Origin: Magicicada septendecula
Taxonomy: Eukaryota > Arthropoda > Insecta > Hemiptera > Cicadidae
NCBI GenBank assembly: GCA_034769895.1
Contig: CM068367.1
Span: 693,812,654-693,876,653, forward strand
DNA length: 64,000 nt
Reading direction: 5' to 3'
Shown here: piece after piece, positions 23,521-36,929 of the stretch
How positions within the stretch are numbered: position 1 is the first letter of the stretch
How the letters are laid out: each line of letters opens with the position of its first letter
Notes under the pieces: model-generated
What the model saw: only the letters and a program-made list of their open reading frames with translations
The model's database searches: none
What the model was told of the DNA's origin: nothing
Translations under genes and position numbers: made by a program

Positions 23521-24414
23521 CTAAGCTGGTCGTGCCCGAGTGGTTGTAGTGTCCGAGTAAACCCGATTACTGCTTGGTGCGTCAGATCTTATGAGTAGCC
23601 TTGTGCCTGTATAAGGATGGAGGCTTCCAGCATGAAGAGATGGAGGCTGTAAAGGTGGCGCTGAACCGCGGAGCGATTCGCAACGCCTGTGGTTTTTTTC
23701 CAAGAGGATTGAAGGGAGCGGAGGTGAACGTTTTAACGTTCTTGTTAAACAGCCGTAGAGGAAATGGTTAGGATGTCCACTTTTGTGGCTGGGAGAGGAA
23801 AGATCAAGCGTCGCAAGGGTGGCGGTGAGGGGCAGATGAACGCTTAAGGGGGGTCGTCGAGCAGGGCTTGGGGACGTTTGAATTTGCGTGGAGGTGGGCC
23901 GTCATTTGTACTAAGGCGGCGGATGTGAGGGTAGGATGAAGTAGAGGCTCGAGTGAAGAGTTTGAGCGCCAGAACCCACGAACTCATCAACAGATGGGAC
24001 TTTCAGCCCTCGTCTGATAACGTCATTGCGGACGCACCAGGGAGAATTGGAGATGTAACGGAAGGTGAGGGATTGGACAGCTTCCAAGCGCGCAACAACG
24101 TAGAGCTGTAGCAGGAACCGAAATGAGGGGGCTGCGTAAGTCAGGATTCTAAGAAAGAACAAGTAGGTGGTGAGTTTAGTACCCACAGGCACTGAACTCC
24201 GATTTGAGAGGAAGGGAAATAGCTTGGCTCTGACGCCGCGAGATTTCTGGAGACATTGCGAGACATGGGCTGCAAAGATAAGGCGCCGGTCAAGAGTGAC
24301 GCCCAAATATTCCACACACCGTTTCCATTCGATCGGGCTCCCATTGAAGGAGAGGGGTTGACATCGGGAAGTAAGGCAGTCGTCTCGGATTTTTCGGTTT
24401 TTGTCAGTTATCAC
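23521..24414 (-). pseudogene. Jockey-like non-LTR retrotransposon, RT C-terminal part
   Basis: A minus-strand frame open for 167 codons (24414-23911) matches the region after the RT catalytic block in jockey-type LINEs. The order is IEWKRCVEYLGVTLDRRL (the xYLGVxLDxxL motif), a helical stretch, LRILTYAAPSFRF (usually LTYAAPVW), LEAVQSLTFRYI, then SPWCVRNDVIRRGLKVPSVD. The YADD block upstream is missing, so it is 5' truncated. A second open stretch on the same strand (23703-23521) may be the rest of the C-terminus after a frame break. The segment is far GC-richer than its surroundings, which marks it as an insertion. No poly-A tail or target duplication is obvious. Confidence 0.8.
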
Positions 24415-26059
24415 AGAATAAAGTAAATATAAACTAGCTTGTTATCAGGACTTACACGGTTATTTGAGCAACGCTTTCAGAGAATCCACATTCGGGATTC
24501 GAGTGGAAATCCACATAGTGGAGTTGTTAGTCAAACTCTGGAGGATAAATCTAGTCTAACGGATGCACGGCGTCATTAGACGAGAAAATTAAGCTGATAT
24601 AGGTAAGTGCACCTAGGTAATGAATCCAAGTAGCGACAATTACTATTTAATCTGCCTAACATAGACGTAGAAATATTTACCCAAATCACGTTAAGCGTAA
24701 AATAATGATAACCTTAGAATCCTATAAGTTGTAAAAACACACACAGATGCTCGCACATCTATATGTCATCAGAGTGCGTGCTCTTCTGACCACTCACACG
24801 GCAGGCTCCTCATGCTACGTTATCTAGCATTGTGTGTTTTCCGTGACGAACGCATCAATATAGTGCGCATCTCCGTTTCCTCCGCCCGTTTGGTTGCTGT
24901 GGTTCGTGTGATAATGCTGATCCAGATGTCAATGAAATGGTTGATTTTAAGATGAGCGTAGTTTGGCAGATAGTCGTTGTGTCAGGCAGAAAATCAGAAA
25001 ATGTAATTTGGAAACGCTGTGTCTTGTCTAACGAAAAACAACTATTTTCTGGTATCTGGTTCATTTATCATTTTAACGACATGTTTTCTTTACATCGTCC
25101 TGTCTTAACAATAAACAAATCTATTCATCTCTGAACAACAATGTTGGAAAATTAAATAATGATAAAAGTTGTCAGGTAGTCGATGACCAAAAATCATCAC
25201 CTCCTCCTCGTGGCTAACGGACTGGGACAGAGCGAACCGTGTGTTTAATTTAATAAATAGGACTGAGACTAATTTTGAAGAAACATCTAAGCCACTTTAG
25301 CAAGGTGTAGAAAACTGGATGACTATCGTTTCAGTAGTATTTAACAGGAAACCGGTAGATAAAGCACGTGTTAACATACCTGATGTGAAGATTTTGTAGT
25401 GTATCATCTGGTACATACATAAGGCAAATGGGAATGATGATAGTACACAGAAACCTTGCTCGAACATTCAGTTCTTTAGTATAAAATCGGCGACAATGCA
25501 CTGCGCGTAAAAGGAACTACTGCCAAACGCTTTAAAATCAATACCAAGGATGGTAGGCTGTAGAAAGAATGAATTTGCAAAGTGTTTCCTCATCCTAAAA
25601 GAAGACTACTGTTAGCTCTGTCACAGTACAATCATAAGGAACCATAAGTGGTTTATTTCAATCATAAGGACGCGGTAAAACAGTGGCATGGAGAAGGTAA
25701 ATTTTGTTTGCAGGTATACCATTAGGCATAGGCCTACACCACGGTGAAAGGAAATTTGTTATCTGTACGGATTCACTGAGTTTACAACTGCCTTGGGCAC
25801 TGCGGGAACAGTGCAACCGTTCTTATTGCAGATAATAGCGTTACGTTGATGCAGCAGTTTCCGATTTAAAGATAGTTGAATTGAGGATAGGTTGTTCAAT
25901 TTGAAGATAGTATTTTAGTCGCATTTTTGTTTATATAATCGACACAGGACAGATACGTGTTCAATAATCTTATGTACCGTATGAACTAGTCTGAACATCT
26001 TCAACCTGGGTACATCAATCTTGTAAACAACTGTTATGTCCGTTTAACAGTTTAGGTGC
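24415..26059. other. Non-coding sequence, 1.6 kb
   Basis: No supported gene or repeat. A stretch around 25240-25850 has intermediate GC content but no frame longer than about 60 codons. One TAGGCCTA octamer lies near 25729. Confidence 0.4.
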
Positions 26060-26496
26060 CAGGGGCGTATTTACGAGGGGGGACACAAACGGGATTTGGA
26101 TCCCATCCCTCAGAGGGTCGGAAAAGTCGACGAATTTCGCTAATCTCTGACGAAATTAATTTGTACGCTGTTTTGTTTTATTTTTTTTCCAGCTGTACAC
26201 GTTAGTGTAGTAGTAGCTCTTTTTTTAACTACACAAACGAGCTTATTACACAGCACTAGGGTATACGTTTGAAATATGAAATATAGGAAAATCAGTTCAG
26301 TCGATAAGTGTCTTTTAACAATAATCAATAACGCGTATTTTTATTGTGTTCTTACCGTTTACTTTAAAGGGACTGATTTCAGGATGTTATCACGCGTTTT
26401 TCAGCCACTTTAATGATTAGTCTTTACTTGTTTTTTTTTTTGTATGAAGCCGTCCGGACCCCGGACCCCCAAAGCCAAATTCTAGATATGCCACTG
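26060..26496. mobile_element. Possible non-autonomous hAT-like element (437 bp)
   Basis: The left end reads CAGGGGCGTATTTACGAGG. The right end, read inward, is CAGTGGCATATCTAGAATTT. Both fit a CAGNGGCNTATNTA pattern followed by G-rich sequence, like the hAT element at 9180. No coding capacity is visible. The 8 bp flanks (TTAGGTGC and TACGGCCG) do not match well, so either the target duplication has decayed or the ends are not a true pair. Confidence 0.4.
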
Positions 26497-27123
26497 TACG
26501 GCCGACCAAAAATAAAATGGTAAACAAAAGAAGCCTTTCTGGCGAAATGAATTATCAACCGTTTAAAACTTCTAATTGCGCCGTCTTTCATTGTTAAAGG
26601 GTAAAAATCGGTATGGAGAATCATACATGACTTCCATGTTGTAAGATTTATGTTTAAAATAATTTACTTGAATTCGGTTCGGTAATTTCTAAACAAATAT
26701 CGCCCACCCTCAAACTAATTTCGCTATTTATGGATATTTTTGATATTATGGGGTAGTCGTTTAATATAATGTTATTTTCACTCACTTTATCAATAAAAAT
26801 TAGGTAGGCTTACTTTATTCTTATAAAGAAACCGAACTACGCAGATAATCATCCCTCCCCCGAAGCGCTCCGAAGTCACTCATGGACCCTGAGCATCTTG
26901 CAGAGAGTTCATTCCCTAAAGACGAAAAGTCTGTCTATGGTTCATTCCGGTTCGTTCCTCTGTAAACACATGCAGTTACACTGCCCAGCGATCCACAGGA
27001 AGCAAATCGCTATCCACGCTGGACACTTTTTCGGCTTGCACGCGGTGTGGGTTTCGGCACTTTCCATTTAAAAAGCGTGCAAATGTAAGAAAATAAACAT
27101 GAGTGAGGCCAGAAATAACTCGA

Positions 27124-27125
<2 letters not shown>

Positions 27126-27171
<46 letters not shown>
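27126..27171. repeat. (GT)n microsatellite
   Basis: Uninterrupted GT tract of about 46 bp. Confidence 0.97.
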
Positions 27172-27175
<4 letters not shown>

Positions 27176-27335
27176 GCCTGCCTTTTTATTGCGGTAATCA
27201 TAATAATAAAATGGAAACGTAAACATTAGATAATTGAGATATGCTTGCCTGCCACGAACGATACCTATATTTTCTCTCATACATGATTTAAATTAAAATG
27301 AAAAAATATAGAATTTTGTTAAAGTTAAATGAAAT

Positions 27336-27390
27336 GTTTCCATAGAAACTACTTCTTTATTGTCAATAACGTAGTACACATATAAAACTT
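27336..27390 (+). repeat. Dispersed repeat R2, copy 1
   Basis: GTTTCCATAGAAACTACTTC through ACACATATAAAACTT matches 48811-48872 in the same orientation with two substitutions. A 7 bp block (GGCCCTA or equivalent) is present only in the other copy, between GTAGTA and CACAT. Confidence 0.65.
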
Positions 27391-30300
27391 ACAAAAATTT
27401 ACCACCTCCATCATCAACTACCATTTTAATTTATAAAAAAAAATTACCCCCTTCCCTTCAACTACCCTTTTTGTTTATAGATATTTCATCTACCTTTCTA
27501 CAGTGGATTATTATGACCTTCTTTTCAGGATACTTTATTTATCAAAATTAAGCACTTTACTCTTGTTAAAACGTAAAACGTTTCAGGTAAACTACCCCTT
27601 TCCCTTAACCGATCTTCACCAAAATCAATAAGCCTTGAGTCCTCTAGAATTCAGAGCTATATACAAAATATTATTTGATTCTGTTTGAATTTGCGGCTGT
27701 TATCGATTGCCACAGAAAACATTCTACACAGACACACACACAGACACTTTTCGAAAAATGACTTTTTTTCATTTTTTGATGGTAGTACAATCAGAATCTG
27801 CCGTTATCTCGAACACGATTTTTTTCGCCATGACCATACTTCCATTTCCTTATGGAACATGGAAGTAAAAATGGTTCAATACATACACATCCACACTTAT
27901 TACAATAATATTTAAAGTAGAGCGTGAACACATGTGAATATGTTGAATTCTGTGATACGGCAGTACCGAAGATACTCGGTATGGAAGTAGAGTGATTTTA
28001 CCTTGCCCACCCAAATTACGGTTAAAAAGTAAACCAAAATAGAACAGAGAACGATGCCCTTACTTTGCTGTGGACAGTCAAGCCTAACGACTGCAGGGTA
28101 CGACGTTTAATACATTTGATACGACTGCATGGTACATTTAATGCTTCATACTTTCCTCAAGATGACGTAGAGGTCTGTAGAGTTTTTCCGCAGAAATAAT
28201 CTTGGTTAATAGTCGTCAAGACTTAAATTCAAGTCAGCATATTAATATTTCTTAATCCTTTCAGGAATTAACTAATTTGAGACAAACGTTCAGTAGCGTA
28301 AACAAAGTTCATTGCTCTCCGTTTCCAGTTTGAAGTGTTACTCCCCCTTAGTTAAAAATCAGTTTAATCCTAATTTTACTTTTTACTTATAGGCCTACTT
28401 TCTCATTGAAATATTGCAATAAGAAGACAAATCCAAGGCTACTATTTAAATTTTCATAACAGTAAGCGAAAATAGAAAAAATAGTAACGCAAAACAGTAA
28501 TATCATACTGGAATAAAGTATGCATACATACAGTCATACATATAATGTGCCTCACAATCATATTTACTAGCATTAAGTATAAACATGATACGTATAATGG
28601 TTTAAAATTTCGTGTAGACGGTACAGACGATTTTAATCACAGTTTTGTGCTTCAAAGACAAAATGCTAGGCTATGCCTATTGCGTTTATGTACTTCCATA
28701 AGTTATTTTACTGTAGAAATGTATATCCTGTATTGTACAATAGAAAATATATATACCTGTGAACTAGATAGAAATAAAAAGTTCATTAGTTTACGAACAA
28801 ATGTTATTTAACCTGAAAAGTACATATTGGAAGATAGAGTCCAGAAATCTGATAAACTGTTATTCTTTTCAATTTTGAATTACAAAATGTGCAAATTTAG
28901 AACTTTGCAAATCTCAGTTACAAAATAGTGGAGAAAATGGTTCAATATTAGGTGACGCATTTTGATCAATCAAACATGTTCGTTTAAGAAATTTGTTCAT
29001 TCTTTCTGTATGAAATACAATTTAACATTCGTGGTAGAGTGTTGGCATACCAGCCACAGCTACTTACAGCCGATCGTTTTCGAACCAAATATAACTTATT
29101 GACGTCTGGACAAAAATGAACACTTATGGTGTAAGATATTATCGGATCATCGTTAATGTTGTGCAAAGGGTGGGGGCAAAAGGAGAAGTAGCCCCGGGTG
29201 CCACAATTGGATGAGCATTGAAATCAAATACATTTTTCGGCATGATTTAAAATAAAATGATACTCTGAAGACACCAAAGTCAGATTCTGCCCCATACACA
29301 AAGAATTTCTTCACACATTACCGTATCTCACTGAGAAACATGAAAAAGAAGTATAATTAAAAAATATTATTAAGTATCAAGAAGATAATATCATTGAAGT
29401 AAACACTTAAATGATCCTGTTTTGAAAAAAAAATATTTCGGAAACTGATGATGTATAGTTAATAGGCAAAATATATATTACCTAGGACACCATCATAAAG
29501 TAATAATATCTGTGGCAGAAATTGTGTAACCACGGCCACTCTCTGTAAGATTTACAACAAATTTTCGGACTGCTGATAGCTTTGATCAAAGTCATATACA
29601 AAATAATGTTTAGGATTACTATGATGTCAGTCAATCTGGTTAGAAATAGATTTTTGTTAACGAATGGAGAAATGATTTCATCACACTTATTACGGACAGG
29701 AAATAAATTTAAATTCTTCCCCTCAGCATTGAAATATGCTTTTAATATTAATAACTTGACATAAAAGTTTGTACGCCTGCTCTCATAATTGTAAATGTTA
29801 TATTTATTTTCAGTTGAAAAATTAATCACGTGAAAAGGACAATTACTATAATATTAGTCCAATAATATAGTGTGAGATTATATGGGAATCACTTTCCTAC
29901 GATGTTACAAAGAAAAAACTTTTGTATGTTGAGTATTTATATATACTCTTAACGTTTTTTATCAGTGAAGCAAAATGCTGTTTATTAAAAAAGATTGCAT
30001 TTAGAGTTCTCATCTCTAAGATATTCAAGTTAAATAATTGTAAAATATATATTATAATTATTAAGCATAAAAATAATGCTTAACAGGAATGTTCTCAATG
30101 AACAGTTTTGTTGCAAAAAAATTTCCATTTATACTAATACGATTATAATTTATAATTTTGTTCTTTACATGCACGTAGTCATGTTTGCGTTACAGACAGC
30201 TATACGCATTCATGTTAGGCCTAAGTCTGGCATGTCTCCTGCTCTCCTTGAGGATTAGGCCATGGTCAACATACAGTGATGATTCATATGAAGTATGGCA

Positions 30301-31420
30301 TGTCTGAATGATATTGCATATGGAAAAGCTGGTTCTGTAATTTTGTAAATACTTTATGTCCCCTTACTCATTGTTGTTTACTTTTTTTACTTTGTTATAC
30401 TTTTTGTTTACTTACTTTACGTTTAGCTTTATACAAATTTTACTGTTTTCAATTACAAAAATATTGCTTATAAAATCATATAAAAAATTTGTCAGCAACA
30501 AATTTTGATGGTTCAGCAATAAATTTGTCAGTTTGGGGGTTCAGTCCTCAAGGAAACGTGAACAGTAATATTTTATGCTAGTAAAAAAATATTCGTGTAA
30601 ATTAAATTAAATAGTTAGGCTAATTAGTTGTGAAAGTCGGACATTTTTAAGTGCGGTAAGCTATAGCCGTCTCGCGAACAGACCTACTATAGGCCTTAAC
30701 CTGTACCTTCGTACACACAGTTGTCTGGTGGTTAAGGGAAGTTTCTGACCTCTTAGCGAGTAGGAAAGTAGTATACTGTTTATTCGGCCCGCAGTGTATA
30801 CAACTTATATACGATACTTAGCAATTTATTCCAAAGCCACTTAAAACATTGTATCTTAAATAATATTTTGCTTGTAATTTGAATACTACCAAGTGTTCTT
30901 ATAGAAGTATATGGTTTTCGCCCGTGTTTAATAATTCTTTCCTATTTTTTAATTTAATGTTGTATTACCATTTCGATAACAAATCAACAAGTCAGTTCCA
31001 ACATGCTTACTAATTTCAGAATTTTTATTATATAGTCAATTAACTTGAAAATCTTAGAGGCAATAACTCCACTGACTTGGTTGCAACTTCAAAAAAAAGT
31101 GCAGTTAACAACGTATTTGGGCACCCGTAGAGCGATTTTGAAGTTCTGTTTTCGAGCCTATGGTGCCCAACTTATGAAAATCCTTTATTTATTTCGGTGG
31201 CAAAACGATGAGACCAATTTAATTCTTTAATATTTACAGACACGTACTTCCTAATGCGAGGTTTTAAAAAACTTGTGCAAGTTACGTGCAAAACATTTAA
31301 CACTGTCAGCGTGTGCAAAAGATTGTACCAGATTTCTGGTTTTTAATCTATGCTGTAACATAAGATGTCGCCTTTATTGTTTCAACACTTGTTAAACTTT
31401 AGATACACTAATACATATGT

Positions 31421-31483
31421 GGTGGTGGTGATGATGATGATGATGATGATGATGATGACGACGACGACGACGATGATGATGAT
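31421..31483. repeat. (GAT)n/(GAC)n microsatellite
   Basis: About 60 bp of GAT/GTG units with a central run of GAC units. Confidence 0.9.
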
Positions 31484-32366
31484 GTAATACAATTTTATAA
31501 TATGAATAATTTCAATAATGACCTACATCTACTATTTTAAATGCATTTTAAAATCCATATGAACCTTCTTCAGCATGTAAATTTGAATGTTTCAATATTA
31601 CTCAATTAATGCATCGTTTAAATTACTACTATCGATTATTTCGCTTGAACGTACCTAGATGTCAGGACGAATCATATCATGGTGCATCTGAGTTATGAGG
31701 TTTTGACAAAAGAGGAAAAGAGATTACAGTATCTGAAAAATGATTTATAAGGTTCACTGCAGAAGTGTCGTAAAGGAAATGGTTACAAGTGAGTAAATCA
31801 AGAGATAAGATAAAAGAATGATGATAATTAATAGTAGATATCACCACTATCTAACTATGTAAAATTATTCAGTAGATTACTGTGATAATAGCTGCTACTG
31901 ATGATGAACACTTATGACATGATTTATTAACCTGATGGAAGTACCCTGACAGTTATGTTTGGGTAGGCCTACTGTATACTTGTGCTACCTTACATGCATG
32001 TAATTGTATTGCTACAGTGTATTTGTAAATCCCAGTGGTACCATGAACTGGTTTTTCAAAATTATGTTTTCAGAGCATTACAGTAAACATACAAAAACAA
32101 AATTAATAAATACAGAGTACTAATTACAAAAATAAATAATATTATTTATAAATGTAAAAATAAAAAGGTGAAACATAAAATACTGTAGAACATCTTAAAA
32201 TGCAAAACTGCAAATCAAATGTCCACTGGCCATTAAAAAGTTACAATATTAAAAATTATACATACGTATGTCAATACAGAAATGATAACACAATAATGAA
32301 GCATTACATCTTATTTTAAAATAACAAACTGATAAGAAAGATAACTGACCAGTTGTAAAGGAGAAT

Positions 32367-32514
32367 GAACCAACACAAGTTTATTATCACTCCAATTTGA
32401 AGTAAAACCATTATATTAGAATATTGTGGGAACTAATGTAAGTTCATTATCATGCCAATTTGATGTAAAACTATTACAGTAGAATACTGGATGAACCAAC
32501 ACAAGTTCATTAAC
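32367..32514. repeat. 63 bp tandem repeat, about 2.3 copies
   Basis: Units start with GAAC at 32367, 32430 and 32493, an exact 63 bp spacing. Each reads roughly GAACYAAYRYAAGTTYATTA, then CCAATTTGAWGTAAAAC, then TAGAATAYTG. Copies differ by about 15-20 percent. Confidence 0.75.
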
Positions 32515-34681
32515 TTTGATATACAAAAGTTGTAGTATAAGGAAATCGAATGTGAATCTGTCATAAATATGTAACAACAAAATTGTTAAATAAAAAAAAG
32601 GAAATACAGATATACAAAGGCAGATAGACACCGATTTGGTGGTTAAAAGAGAATACAATTTTGTACATTAACCGCGGGCACATTGTGTTAATAGAACTAT
32701 GAATATTAATAACAATCGTATCCAAAAGATAACGATGTAAATGTAAGCGTAAATTATGTAGTGCTGCAAAGCAATATAGAGGCTCATAGAATAACGTTAC
32801 GTGAGGAAGGTATTCTGCAATGTAATCAATCCTATGTGTTGTAAATAGTAATGTGTTTTGTACCAAACAGTGCCTCACATGCCTTTACTATAGCATTACA
32901 CTAGTGTTTTAAGTTGTAAATATAAAACATATTTAGGGTAGAAACTATGTACCAGATTGCGACAAAAAAGCTGCACACATTGCGTGTGAAAATTTGACTC
33001 GTGTGCAGGTTCAATGCTGTGCACTGGTAGTCTCTAGGGTATTGTACAGTGATATTTTCAATACGTAGGGTACGTACAATAATAATAAGCACTATTTAAT
33101 TATATTATATTGGCCATAATAGTTCTTGCAAAAATAGTATGCTCTTTGAAATTAAATATATGTGATATTATTTTTTATCATACCAAATTAATTATTATGA
33201 CATATATTAAAGTTATTTTGATTAACAAAATTACATTACTACTCCATCATTTTGATTATCTCGAAAGGGTAAATAGAGAAAGCCAATTACACAATTGCAT
33301 ACGTTATATTACATTATGATAACGATAAAACAACGTGACACATGTGTTTTGAAATTATTTCCGTAAAAGCTGAAATCGCGATTAACTGACGGCAGGATAG
33401 AAATCAAAAATCAGAAACTCACGCAACTTTCTCTCAGTTTACTTTTATGTAGAATTGGATTTTTACGGAGCTTACGGCTTTCTCTTACCACTAACACCTG
33501 TATATCAGACCTGCATTAAAATACTCTTGAAACAAAAAATAAGTCAGTTTCACGCTATTGGCATGAACCGTTTACCTTTTTGCAGCTAAATCTTTCCATA
33601 CTACTATCAGAACATTAACGATTCAAAAAATTCTTGGAAAACGGCTTGCCTTCAGTGGTTTTGCTACACCTAGACTGATGGTGATAATTGAGTTGATGTA
33701 TCTTCGGATTATTCAAGCGATTTTTTTGAATTTAAGTATTTAGGCTATTCGTAAATAACACTGATTAAACAAAAACTGCTCAGAATTTATGACAGAGTTT
33801 CGTGAACAATAATTACTACTAAATAAATACGTGAATGATTTACGTGGTTACTAAGTAATTATACCACTGTACGTGGTACTGTTGAACCCTGACGATAAGT
33901 GATGTCAACATTAATAATTATAAGGAACAGTAACTCCTAGACTCAAGGACCATTTACGAGAGGGGGTGCACCGTTATCTATAACCGCATTACGCAGTTAG
34001 TGATTTTTATGCCAAAAATTGTGTTACAATGTCGGTTTGTTTTTTATGGCATTACAAAAACGTGTTTACGCAAGCGTTCATCACCTTCAAAGAAAAAGAT
34101 ATGACATCATCTGAGGCGCGGCCAGTTAATGCACCGACGTGCTGATAGGTATTCTCCGATCCACTTTGTCTTTGAATTAAAAACTGTTCTATTTTTATTT
34201 ATACCATAAAGTAAGCAAGACATGCGGGTCGTGAAATGTTCCTATGTTTCTTGGGATATGATGGTCCAAATTTTCTCATAACTATAGGTACAAATTTTTT
34301 GTAATCACGTAAGCAAGTTTAATACTGAATTTGTAACACGTATAATATTGTTATTTTATTTGTGTAGGACTTTAAAACAAAGTCTAGATATACGTTACCC
34401 TTCACATTTTGAACGGGCTTAAAACATTCTGGATACTACAAATTAACCTTCTCCAACAGTAAAATGTTTCGTTTTCAGCCACTGTACCTTATGAAATCCA
34501 CAAGACATTTGGAAAAATAAAACGTAAACATTTTTCACCCAAAGATAGTTTTGGGAAACACCGTTTCTTTTTTTTTAATATTAACACACGTCATTATCGT
34601 GGCTTTGTGTGTCTAAATGCCAAAACAAAACAGTAGTATGTTGAGTTACTAACTTGACAGGGAAGCAGCATCATCACTAAT

Positions 34682-34774
34682 AATACTCCGACCTTGATTA
34701 AGGCTAAGGAATAACAATACTCTCCGATTTTGATTAAGGCTAAAGAATAACAATACTCTCCGATTTTGATTAAG
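34682..34774. repeat. 34-36 bp tandem repeat, about 2.6 copies
   Basis: Units begin AATACTC at 34682, 34716 and 34752, each continuing CCGAYYTTGATTAAGGCTAA and ending GAATAAC. The third copy stops after TTGATTAAG. Copies two and three are almost identical, which suggests recent expansion. Confidence 0.85.
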
Positions 34775-36929
34775 TTTGATGAAAACAAAAAAACTCAGTC
34801 ACTGATTCGCCTCAAAGTAAGTTTTCCTTTAATTAGCAAAATATGCCAACGAATTGGTTGTGTGACACTTTATCCACAGGTCCTGAAATCACTAGTCCTG
34901 TATTAGGTAAACAACAATTTTAAAATTAATAAACTATAATATATTTTGTAAACAAAGTAACAATTTTTGTGAATTCATTTAATTAGAATCATATGCAGTA
35001 TATAAACAATATACAATATATGTATAGACCTACAATACAATGTACAACATTTAAATTGTATGTATAATTATATTGTGTACACAATATACAATATTTACAT
35101 TTATATACAAAATATAAAAACACGTCTATATGCACGTCCAACACAAGATAGCGTTTACTCATGTTTGTTTTTTGTCCTTGGGTATATGAAATGAAAATTC
35201 CTCGGTTTCTCGAAGATATTTTGGAGGATTAAGGGGGAGCCCACTGTCGTCTCTTCAGATTCTCCTATACCCTACTCCAATATGGTTTCTTAAAAAAATA
35301 CTGCGTTTATCGATTCCCGTATTCTCAGTCATAATTAAGAATACTTCCGTCATAATTGAGAGTACCTTAAAATGAATAATGGTGTTTCCTCAATTAATTT
35401 TACATGAAAAGATATATGGTACAATCTACGCTAACTTCTAGAATAATCGTATAAAAATCGTCATTCATAGAGTATACAGAATAGTTATTCAAAAAGTGTG
35501 TAGCTACGCGTAATTCAGATAGTGGTACATGTGAAAGATAGGTAGCAGAGTAAAACACGTATTTTGCCGGTTTATTTCTCCGTACATATTTGCGTAGATA
35601 ATACTCAGAGATACAATTTTTACAAATTTCGTAATTACAATTTAAAAAAAACGCAATTTAGTTTTATAATAATTTACGAAACGTTTCTTTATGAGGTATG
35701 AATACAAGCTAAAACAAAATGTGACTTAATTTGTAACTTTTTTCTATATATGTCATATATACTGTGCATCAAACAGTTTTATCTTTCACTGGTGAGAAAT
35801 CGGCTTGACAGTGATATTTCATGATAGGAATTCAAAAACAAGGCACGACACAATTTCATAAACTCCTTAGAATTTTGTATTTTTACTTATTCATAATGAA
35901 ACAAATGAGATTTGCTTTAAAGACAAACTAATCCAAACGACTTCGTGAGCTGACACGGTCGACATTTTATTAGACAGCTGTAGTTAAACATGGGGCTATT
36001 ATTTACGCGTACAGAGTAGGAACCATACTTCACTAATATCGGACCAAGTGAATGAAAAATCTATTTCTTCTGGTGAAGAGCACTTGTAGTTTGCGTTTGA
36101 TCAGTTATTGTTTTATGATAACACTATCAGAGCTTATCGAGACGTGTAATAAAACTTGTCATTCACTTTTTTATTCTTAAAACATAATTGCCTCAAACTG
36201 CTGTCACCAATGACATCAGTAATCATACTTTACACAGAATAAGGTTTAGACAATACATTTTGTACAAACAAATAGAGAGCGTTCATCTCCTGTATAGACT
36301 GAATCGGATTTTCTGTATCTTTATTTCTAACATTCAGTTGTACTAAAATACATTTTAAGAACCAATTCATTCAAATTTTTATTTTTTATATCTACTGAAT
36401 TTACTATCATTCACAAAAACAAACTGATCTATTATGTTAAAAACAAGATGCAACTTATTAACTCTTACCTCGCCCAACATCGGTAATGTATCATTACATA
36501 CAGAAATGCGTCTATCGGAATCTCTAAAAACTATGCATTTCCTGTTGCTGCATGCAATAATTTGAAAAAAATAATGGTTCAAGATCGGACAATGTTTTGT
36601 AGACACTGAAAAATGCGTAGAATTATAATAAGCCTTAAAAATAAAATAATCTGCATGGTTCGATGAAATCGTGAAATTATTAAACTGTACCAGATTGTAT
36701 ACCACTGGTATTAGCTGAAAAACAGGTTATTATAGTGGCCATGTTTGAAAATGAAATCAGGAGATGAGTAATTACAGATATTTATCTAGTTTTCTAACTT
36801 AACTGAGAAAGCAATGAAATCAACACTGTTAAACGTCCTTGAAATGTCCAAGATCTTGTACCCAGCACTACGGTTTCACGATAGGGAAGAATACCGAAGA
36901 CACTAGATTGGACTTTTATGTCGGAGACA

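Larger units (their letters stand above)
26497..31415. other. Long non-coding region, 4.9 kb
   Basis: No exon or transposon protein supported. It holds the GT repeat (27126), one copy of repeat R2 (27336), TAGGCCTA octamers near 28391 and 30216, and runs of plain AT-rich DNA. A short GC-rich patch near 29170-29205 (AGCCCCGGGTGCCA-like) recalls a hAT subterminal region but has no partner. Confidence 0.4.
31484..36790. other. Long non-coding region, 5.3 kb
   Basis: Very AT-rich, with no exon or transposon motif found. It includes the two minisatellites listed at 32367 and 34682, an AT-only stretch at 35000-35130 rich in TATACAATAT-type words, and a TAGGCCTA octamer near 31965. Confidence 0.4.
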
